Part shown: piece by piece, positions 1-6,274 of the stretch
How positions within the stretch are numbered: the stretch's first letter is position 1
How the letters are laid out: every line of letters starts with the position of its first letter
Source: Pseudomonadota bacterium
GTDB lineage: Bacteria > Pseudomonadota > Alphaproteobacteria > Caulobacterales > Caulobacteraceae
Reading direction: 5' to 3'
Length of the DNA: 6,274 nt
Assembly: GCA_023445955.1 (NCBI GenBank)
Contig: JAEXJH010000591.1
Location: forward strand, 1-6,274
Translations under genes and position numbers: made by a program
Notes under the pieces: model-generated
What the model was told of the DNA's origin: nothing
Seen by the model: only the letters and a program-made list of their open reading frames with translations
Databases searched by the model: none

Positions 1-1028
<1,028 letters not shown>

Positions 1029-1029
1029 A

Positions 1030-1104
<75 letters not shown>

Positions 1105-1116
1105 GAAGAGGAGGGG

Positions 1117-1145
1117 CGTATAGCGAGGTGAATCGCGAACGCCAA
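1117..1145 (-). promoter_or_regulatory. Housekeeping promoter of tRNA-Thr
   Basis: On the minus strand TTGGCG (1145–1140) is followed, after exactly 17 nt, by TATACG (1122–1117). Including the preceding G and C, the -10 reads GCTATA, matching the first six positions of the Caulobacter housekeeping -10 pattern GCTANAWC. The predicted start near 1110 lies about six bases before the mature tRNA 5' end at 1104, leaving a very short leader. The -10 is followed by a GC-rich stretch (CGCCCC), resembling the discriminators of stringently controlled stable-RNA promoters; that last point is inference. Confidence 0.72.
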
Positions 1146-1193
1146 GCCCAAAATCGTCTTGACCGACGATCTTTGTCGCCGCACCCCCGGCGC

Positions 1194-1649
1194 ATGGCGA
1201 TCAGCGACGACAAATCCACCCGCGAGGCCAAGCTGGCCGAAGCGCTCCGCACCAACCTGCGGAAGCGGAAAGCCGCAGCCCGTGGGGGTTTTCCGGGAGG
1301 TTCCGATCCCGCGGTCACGGCGGCGGACGCCGCGCCGAGGCCGTATAACGCGGTTCGCAAACTGCTGGGGATAACTCATCGCGGCGGCGAGCGGGTCGAG
1401 CTGACGGTCGAGATGTCGGCGCCGTTCCCGAATCCGGAGGGGAAGGACTGGGCGGTCGCCGTGCGGCTGGTCGGCGACGGCGGACAGTTCGACACGGAAG
1501 CCGGCAAGGCTGCTTTCGGCCGCGACGCCCTGGCGGCGACGCGCAAGGCGATCGAGCTGGCCCAGGTGGCGCTCGACCTCGCCAGCACGACCCACGACCT
1601 GCGCTGGCCCGACGACGAGCGGCCCTACGATCTCTCGGCCCCGATTTAG
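1194..1649 (+). CDS. 151-aa protein of unknown function; basic N-terminal helix plus DUF6968-like domain
   Basis: The protein appears to have two parts. Residues 1–30 are highly charged and probably helical, with a pattern (REAKLAEALRTNLRKRKAAAR) like the very short basic proteins common in alphaproteobacteria. After a Gly/Pro/Ala-rich linker, residues from about 52 on form a compact domain with a strand-rich segment (VELTVEMSAPFPNPEGKDW) and a long helix (RDALAATRKAIELAQVALD). The layout resembles DUF6968-type proteins, but I am not sure of that. No signal peptide or membrane segment is seen. The frame stays open leftward through the tRNA locus, but that extension is tRNA antisense, so the ATG at 1194 is preferred. 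No Shine-Dalgarno sequence precedes it, so the start is moderately sure. It ends 111 nt before murA, which has its own promoter candidate. Codon use matches the neighbours. Confidence 0.72.
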   Translation: MAISDDKSTREAKLAEALRTNLRKRKAAARGGFPGGSDPAVTAADAAPRPYNAVRKLLGITHRGGERVELTVEMSAPFPNPEGKDWAVAVRLVGDGGQFDTEAGKAAFGRDALAATRKAIELAQVALDLASTTHDLRWPDDERPYDLSAPI

Positions 1650-1673
1650 CGGGCGAATTTCGGTGTGGAGCCC

Positions 1674-1701
1674 TTGCAAGCCCTCTTGCAACGGATAGAA
1701 C
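1674..1701 (+). promoter_or_regulatory. Candidate housekeeping promoter of murA
   Basis: TTGCAAGC (1674–1681) is followed after 12 nt by GATAGAAC (1694–1701). The latter matches the Caulobacter sigma-73 -10 pattern GCTANAWC at every defined position except the second. The -35 keeps the TTG core, and the spacing is within the range reported for this promoter class. Transcription would begin near 1708, giving a leader of about 50 nt before the murA ATG. A second TTGCAA lies at 1686–1691, 12 nt downstream of the first. The call is from pattern only. Confidence 0.5.
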
Positions 1702-1760
1702 CCGCCCCTCACATGTGGACCGCGCGCCGACCCCCACCGCCGCGCGTTCGAGGGACCTGA

Positions 1761-3050
<1,290 letters not shown>

Positions 3051-3052
3051 GC

Positions 3053-3490
3053 ATGGCCGAAACCGCCAAGCCGCTGCGCCTGCTGGCTCACGACGCCGAG
3101 GATCTCGGCGTGCTGTCGGCCGCCCTGCAGGACGCCATCGCCAAGATCGGCGACATCCGCTGGGACGCCCAAGGGCGCACCCTGACCATCGCCTGCAACC
3201 GCTTCCGCTGGGAGGCCGGCGGCAAGCAGGGCGAGCGCGTGCGCTCGGCCCTGCAGTTCGGCGACGTCACCGGCGTGCAGGGGCGCAACCTGCGCCGCGA
3301 CGCCAAGGGCGCGGTGGTCGAGCTGCTGTCGATCGGCTTCCAGCCAGCCGAGGAAGCCCCGGCCGGCGTCGTCACCCTGACCTTTGCAGGCGGCGGCGAC
3401 ATGCGGGTGTCGGTGGATTGCTTGGACGTGGCCCTGGCCGACGTCTCGGACCCGTGGGCGACGCCCCGGACACCGGGCCACGCCGACTAA
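3053..3490 (+). CDS. DUF2948 family protein
   Basis: This is a 145-aa protein of unknown biochemical function. It matches the DUF2948 pattern as I know it: an opening LRLLAHDAEDLGVLSA, then LQDAIAKIGDIRW, then a strand containing NRFRWE, and a C-terminal beta-rich half (about residues 60–125, with VVELLSIGF and GVVTLTFAGGGDMRVSVDCLD). There are no membrane segments and no signal peptide. The start codon lies 2 nt after the murA stop, and GGAG (3041–3044) inside the end of murA serves as ribosome site, so the two genes are almost certainly translated from one mRNA. An intrinsic terminator begins 28 nt after the stop. In many alphaproteobacteria hisD comes next; here a small membrane protein and a permease intervene. 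The family call is fairly sure; the function is unknown. Confidence 0.88.
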   Translation: MAETAKPLRLLAHDAEDLGVLSAALQDAIAKIGDIRWDAQGRTLTIACNRFRWEAGGKQGERVRSALQFGDVTGVQGRNLRRDAKGAVVELLSIGFQPAEEAPAGVVTLTFAGGGDMRVSVDCLDVALADVSDPWATPRTPGHAD

Positions 3491-3518
3491 GGGCCTCACG
3501 TCCTTGGGACTAGGAATT

Positions 3519-3553
3519 AGGCGCCTGCTCAATCCCTGAGCGGCGCCTTTTTT
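3519..3553 (+). terminator. Intrinsic terminator ending the murA–DUF2948 unit
   Basis: AGGCGCC (3519–3525) pairs perfectly with GGCGCCT (3542–3548). Inside it GCTCA (3527–3531) pairs with TGAGC (3537–3541) around a 5-nt loop, with one bulged T at 3526. The stem runs straight into six Ts (3548–3553). This is a textbook Rho-independent terminator, placed 28 nt after the DUF2948 stop codon. It separates murA–DUF2948 from everything downstream. Confidence 0.92.
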
Positions 3554-3692
3554 CTGATCTTTCGGCGGGCAGGGCGGTCGCCGCCAATTCGTCCCACGCG
3601 GTAGTGATCCGCCGGCCAATTCTCCCGGGAAGCGAGCGGGTTTAGGTTAACGCCACGCGCCCGACAGAGGCGCTCTCGTCAGGGAGGCCGCA

Positions 3693-3887
3693 ATGGCCAG
3701 AAGGACAGCCTATTCGACTGGGGAAACCCAGTCGGTTTTCTTCCGTGCGTGCGACATCACCAAGCCCGAGCCGCCGGTGCTGCGCCATGGCGGGCCGTGC
3801 TTCGACTGGGGGCGAGCAACCCTGGTCGCGCTATGCGTGGTGTTCTGCACGGGTCTGGCGACCTTGGCCTACGCGGCGCTGAGCTGA
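3693..3887 (+). CDS. Small single-pass membrane protein, 64 aa, unknown function
   Basis: I do not recognise this protein. It has a polar N-terminal half (residues 1–42) and one hydrophobic helix at about residues 43–62 (TLVALCVVFCTGLATLAYAAL), followed only by a serine. An Arg at 41 before the helix suggests, by the positive-inside rule, that the N-terminus is cytoplasmic. Four cysteines are present, at 20, 36, 48 and 52, the last two within the helix. A strong ribosome site, GGGAGG (3682–3687), lies 5 nt before the ATG, which is the best argument that the gene is real. The first codons use rare AGA, AGG and ACA, while later codons have normal high-GC third positions. It stands 60 nt ahead of the permease and could be co-transcribed with it. 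A partner role with the permease is speculation. Confidence 0.62.
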   Translation: MARRTAYSTGETQSVFFRACDITKPEPPVLRHGGPCFDWGRATLVALCVVFCTGLATLAYAALS

Positions 3888-3922
3888 TCAGTCGAACGTC
3901 GTTCCGCCAATTGCCAGTAAGC

Positions 3923-3944
3923 GCGAAGCGGCCCTAAGCTTCGC
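3923..3944 (+). promoter_or_regulatory. Hairpin abutting the permease start codon
   Basis: GCGAAGC (3923–3929) and GCTTCGC (3938–3944) form a perfect 7-bp stem with an 8-nt loop, ending three bases before the permease ATG. The region has no Shine-Dalgarno sequence. In an mRNA the stem would cover the ribosome landing zone. If transcription started within it, the message would be nearly leaderless. A weak TTGCCA (3911–3916), 16-nt spacer, CCTAAG (3933–3938) arrangement would put the start near the ATG, which favours the leaderless reading only slightly. Confidence 0.4.
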
Positions 3945-3947
3945 CGC

Positions 3948-5393
3948 ATGAACACGCCTGACAGCGACCTGTGGAACGAAGACCTGGCGCCGACCAGCGC
4001 GGCGCAGCGCACCTGGCGCTGGCGGCACTTCGCGGCGCTGTGGCTGGGCATGGTCATCTGCGTGCCGGCCTACATGCTGGCCTCGGGCCTGATCGAGCAG
4101 GGCATGTCGGCCGGGCAGGCGGTGTTGACCGTGCTGCTGGGCAATCTCGTCGTGCTGGTCCCCATGCTGCTGATCGGCCACGCCGGGGCGCGCTGGGGCG
4201 TGCCCTATGCGGTGCTGGCGCGGGCCTCGTTCGGCTGGAGGGGCGCGCGGGTCCCGGCCGTGGCGCGAGCGATCGTCGCCTGCGGCTGGTACGGCATCCA
4301 GACCTGGATCGGCGGCGGGGCGCTGCTGACCCTGCTGGGCGTCATCGTCGGCCGGAAGCTGGAGGGCGCGCCGCTACCGCTGCTGGGCATCGGCCTCGGC
4401 CAGCTGCTGGCCTTCTTCGCCTTCTGGGCCATCCAGCTGCTGTTCGTCACCAAGGGGCTGACCGCCGTCCGCAAGCTTGAGACCTGGACCGCGCCGATCA
4501 AGATCCTGATCTGCCTGCTCATGGTCTGGTGGGCGGTCAGCAAGGCCGGAGGATTGGGACCGATCTTCCACCAACCTTCGGCGTTCGTGGCGGGCGGCGC
4601 CAAGGCCGGCCAGTTCTGGAGTGTCTTCGCGCCGGCCCTGACGGCCATGGTCGGCTTCTGGGCGACCGTGGCCCTCAACATCCCCGATTTCACCCGGTTC
4701 GCCCGCAGCCAATCGGACCAGATCATCGGCCAGGCCGTGGGCCTGCCGGCGCCGATGGGCCTGCTGGCCCTGGTCAGCGTGGTCACGACCTCGGCTACGG
4801 TCCTGGTGTTTGGCAAGGCGATCTGGGACCCCGTGCAGCTGGCCGGCGACATCGGCGGCGTCGCGGTGGTCGTGGGCCTGCTGATCATCAGCCTCGACAC
4901 CGTGTGCTGCAACATCGCCGCCAACCTGGTCGGGCCGGCCTACGACTTCTCGGCTCTGTGGCCGAGCAAGATCAGCTACCGCACGGGCGGCTGGATCACG
5001 GCCGGCATCGGCGTGCTGATCATGCCCTGGAAGCTCTTGGAGACCACCCAGGGCTACATCTTCACCTGGCTGGTCGGCTATTGCGCGCTGATGGGGCCGA
5101 TCGCGGGGATCCTGATCGTCGACTACTGGGTGGTGCGCAAGGCGCAGCTGGCGGTGGACGATCTCTACGCCAAGGACGGGGCCTATGCGTATCGCGGCGG
5201 CTGGAACGTCGCGGCCATCGTGGCGCTGGTGCTGGGCGTGATGCCGAACCTGCCAGGGTTCCTGGCGGCGGCGGCTCCGCACATGTTCGGGAGCGTCGGA
5301 GCGTTCTGGACGGGGCTCTACACCTACGCCTGGTTTGTGGGACTGGCGATCGCGGCGGGGGTGTATGGGGCGATGATGCGGGGGAAGGCGTAG
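3948..5393 (+). CDS. NCS1-family nucleobase/allantoin/hydantoin-type cation symporter
   Basis: This is an inner-membrane importer of the nucleobase:cation symporter-1 family (LeuT fold, related to Mhp1 and the allantoin permease PucI). The 481-aa product has normal length and about 12 hydrophobic segments. Family signatures are NEDLAPT (10–16), RTWRWRHFAALWLGM (21–35), YMLASGLIEQGM (42–53), GWYGIQTWIGG (113–123), NIPDFTRFARSQSDQ (244–258), NIAANLVGPAYDF (322–334) and the cytoplasmic VDYWVVRK (391–398). W114 and Q118, W238 and N326 fall where Mhp1 binds its ligand (W117, Q121, W220, N318). The Ser-Thr pair that holds sodium in Mhp1 is replaced here by C320-C321. An in-frame TAA at 3918–3920 limits the start, and the ATG at 3948 is the first one available. 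There is no Shine-Dalgarno sequence. No metabolic neighbour indicates the substrate; uracil, allantoin, hydantoin or another purine/pyrimidine derivative are all possible. Confidence 0.9.
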   Translation: MNTPDSDLWNEDLAPTSAAQRTWRWRHFAALWLGMVICVPAYMLASGLIEQGMSAGQAVLTVLLGNLVVLVPMLLIGHAGARWGVPYAVLARASFGWRGARVPAVARAIVACGWYGIQTWIGGGALLTLLGVIVGRKLEGAPLPLLGIGLGQLLAFFAFWAIQLLFVTKGLTAVRKLETWTAPIKILICLLMVWWAVSKAGGLGPIFHQPSAFVAGGAKAGQFWSVFAPALTAMVGFWATVALNIPDFTRFARSQSDQIIGQAVGLPAPMGLLALVSVVTTSATVLVFGKAIWDPVQLAGDIGGVAVVVGLLIISLDTVCCNIAANLVGPAYDFSALWPSKISYRTGGWITAGIGVLIMPWKLLETTQGYIFTWLVGYCALMGPIAGILIVDYWVVRKAQLAVDDLYAKDGAYAYRGGWNVAAIVALVLGVMPNLPGFLAAAAPHMFGSVGAFWTGLYTYAWFVGLAIAAGVYGAMMRGKA

Positions 5394-5430
5394 CGCTTGC
5401 AGGCTTTCTGACTTGCTTGCCGCCGTAAAA

Positions 5431-5446
5431 GCCGCATTTAAGCGGC
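5431..5446 (+). promoter_or_regulatory. Hairpin abutting the hisD start codon
   Basis: GCCGC (5431–5435) and GCGGC (5442–5446) form a 5-bp stem around ATTTAA, ending one base before the hisD ATG. There is no T-run after it, so it is not a terminator for the permease. No Shine-Dalgarno sequence is present. An AT-rich loop within a GC-rich stem could also be part of a promoter -10 region or an operator. The function is unproven. Confidence 0.35.
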
Positions 5447-5447
5447 C

Positions 5448-6274
5448 ATGCGCCGCTTCTCCTTCAACGCCCCCGATTTCCAGGCCGCCTTCAAGGCCTT
5501 CCTCGACGAGCGTCGCGGCTCGCCGGCCGATGTCGACGCCGCCGCCGCGGGCGTGCTGGAGGCCGTGAAGACCCAAGGCCTCGAAGCCGTGCTCGACTAC
5601 AGCCGCAAGTTCGACAAGGTCGAGCTCACCGCCGAGACCATCCGCGTCACCGCCGAAGAGATCGAGCAGGGCTGGGCCGACACCCCCGCCGACGTGCGCG
5701 AGGCCATCGCCTTCGCCGCCGCTCGCATCCGCGCCTATCACAGCCGCCAGCGGCCGGCCGACCAGGCCTGGACCGACGAGGCGGGCGTGGAGCTGGGCTG
5801 GCGCTGGACGCCGCTGGAGGCGGTGGGTGTCTATGTTCCCGGCGGCCGCGCGGCCTATCCCTCGACCGTGCTGATGAACGCCGTGCCCGCCCAGGTGGCC
5901 GGCGTCGACCGCATCGCCATGGTCACCCCGCCCGGCAAGCTTCAACCCGCTGTGCTGGCCGCCGCCAAGGAAGCCGGCGTGACAGAGATCTGGCGCGTGG
6001 GCGGAGCCCAGGCCGTGGCCGCACTCGCCTACGGCGCAGGCCCGATCCAGCCGGTCGACAAGATCGTCGGTCCTGGCAACGCCTATGTCACCGCCGCCAA
6101 GCGCCGGCTCTACGGCGTGGTCGGCATCGACGCCTTGGCCGGTCCGTCCGAGATCGTCGTCGTGGCCGACAACAAGAACAACCCCGACTGGATCGCCGCC
6201 GACCTGTTGAGCCAGGCCGAGCACGACCCGGCCGCCCAGTCGATCCTGATCACCGACGACGAGGCCTTCGCGGC
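5448..6274 (+). CDS. hisD: Histidinol dehydrogenase HisD, N-terminal part (cut by window edge)
   Basis: HisD performs the last two steps of histidine synthesis, oxidising L-histidinol to L-histidine with two NAD+ and a zinc ion, as a cytoplasmic dimer. The visible 275 residues (family about 430) contain [20 protein letters not shown] (126–145), [17 protein letters not shown] (180–196), [16 protein letters not shown] (204–219) and the signature region [11 protein letters not shown] (226–236). The zinc ligands Q256 and H259 lie in LLSQAEHD (equivalent to E. coli Q259 and H262). The catalytic Glu-His pair and the other zinc ligands are beyond the window. An in-frame TAA at 5439–5441 makes the ATG at 5448 the first possible start, and the N-terminus reads like other alphaproteobacterial HisD proteins. 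The gene begins 54 nt after the permease stop. No Shine-Dalgarno sequence or clear promoter was found, so it may be leaderless or read through from the permease. Confidence 0.96.
   Translation, partial: MRRFSFNAPDFQAAFKAFLDERRGSPADVDAAAAGVLEAVKTQGLEAVLDYSRKFDKVELTAETIRVTAEEIEQGWADTPADVREAIAFAAARIRAYHSRQRPADQAWTDEAGVELGWRWTPLEAVGVYVPGGRAAYPSTVLMNAVPAQVAGVDRIAMVTPPGKLQPAVLAAAKEAGVTEIWRVGGAQAVAALAYGAGPIQPVDKIVGPGNAYVTAAKRRLYGVVGIDALAGPSEIVVVADNKNNPDWIAADLLSQAEHDPAAQSILITDDEAFA

Noticed and set aside
1153..1170. ATCGTC/GACGAT 6-bp inverted repeat upstream of the 151-aa protein gene
   Set aside because: The stem is short, with no T-run and no link to a known site; this is expected by chance in such sequence.
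3646..3651. GTTAAC as a CtrA half-site ahead of the small membrane protein
   Set aside because: The second TTAA at the required 7-nt spacing is missing.
3894..3904. GAAC-N3-GTTC as a LexA box before the permease
   Set aside because: Alphaproteobacterial LexA sites are direct GTTC-N7-GTTC repeats; spacing and orientation do not fit, and no DNA-repair gene is nearby.
4529..5428. 299-aa plus-strand frame overlapping the permease
   Set aside because: Out-of-frame Gly/Arg-rich translation of the permease gene; the permease frame carries all NCS1 motifs.
4374..6224. 616-aa minus-strand open frame opposite the permease and hisD
   Set aside because: Antisense shadow crossing two well-supported plus-strand genes; the composition is typical of high-GC antisense frames.

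Overview
The window looks like chromosomal DNA from a Caulobacter-type alphaproteobacterium. The evidence is high GC with strongly GC-biased third codon positions, the alphaproteobacterial murA–DUF2948 pair with hisD close by, promoter-like sites of the Caulobacter housekeeping sigma type, and several genes without a Shine-Dalgarno sequence. The assignment is inferred from gene content and sequence style, not from a database match.

Layout. Bases 1–787 (minus) hold the first 262 codons of katG, a catalase-peroxidase cut by the window edge just after its proximal haem histidine. Bases 788–1029 form the katG upstream region. It contains a near-consensus four-box OxyR site (869–905), a perfect 8-bp hairpin (939–960) and a strong hairpin directly after the tRNA (1002–1028). 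Bases 1030–1104 (minus) encode tRNA-Thr(GGT) with its own promoter at 1117–1145. From there on every gene is on the plus strand: a 151-aa protein of unknown function (1194–1649), murA (1761–3050), a DUF2948 gene 2 nt behind it (3053–3490), an intrinsic terminator (3519–3553), a small one-helix membrane protein (3693–3887), an NCS1-family permease (3948–5393), and the first 275 codons of hisD (5448 to the edge). No stretch longer than 300 nt lacks a gene. The longest gaps are 788–1029 and 3491–3692; beyond the sites listed, nothing else convincing was seen in them.

Function. murA starts peptidoglycan synthesis and is co-transcribed with DUF2948, with the transcript probably ending at the terminator. 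In many alphaproteobacteria hisD follows DUF2948 directly. Here a roughly 1.9-kb block (terminator, small membrane protein, permease) lies between them, so hisD must be read from its own promoter or from the permease transcript. katG with its OxyR site is a self-contained peroxide-response unit.

No undescribed multi-gene system was found. The points most worth checking are the OxyR site, the Cys-Cys pair at the expected sodium site of the permease, the block inserted in the murA–hisD neighbourhood, the hairpins abutting two start codons that lack a Shine-Dalgarno sequence, the mismatched anticodon stem of the tRNA, and the two-part 151-aa protein.
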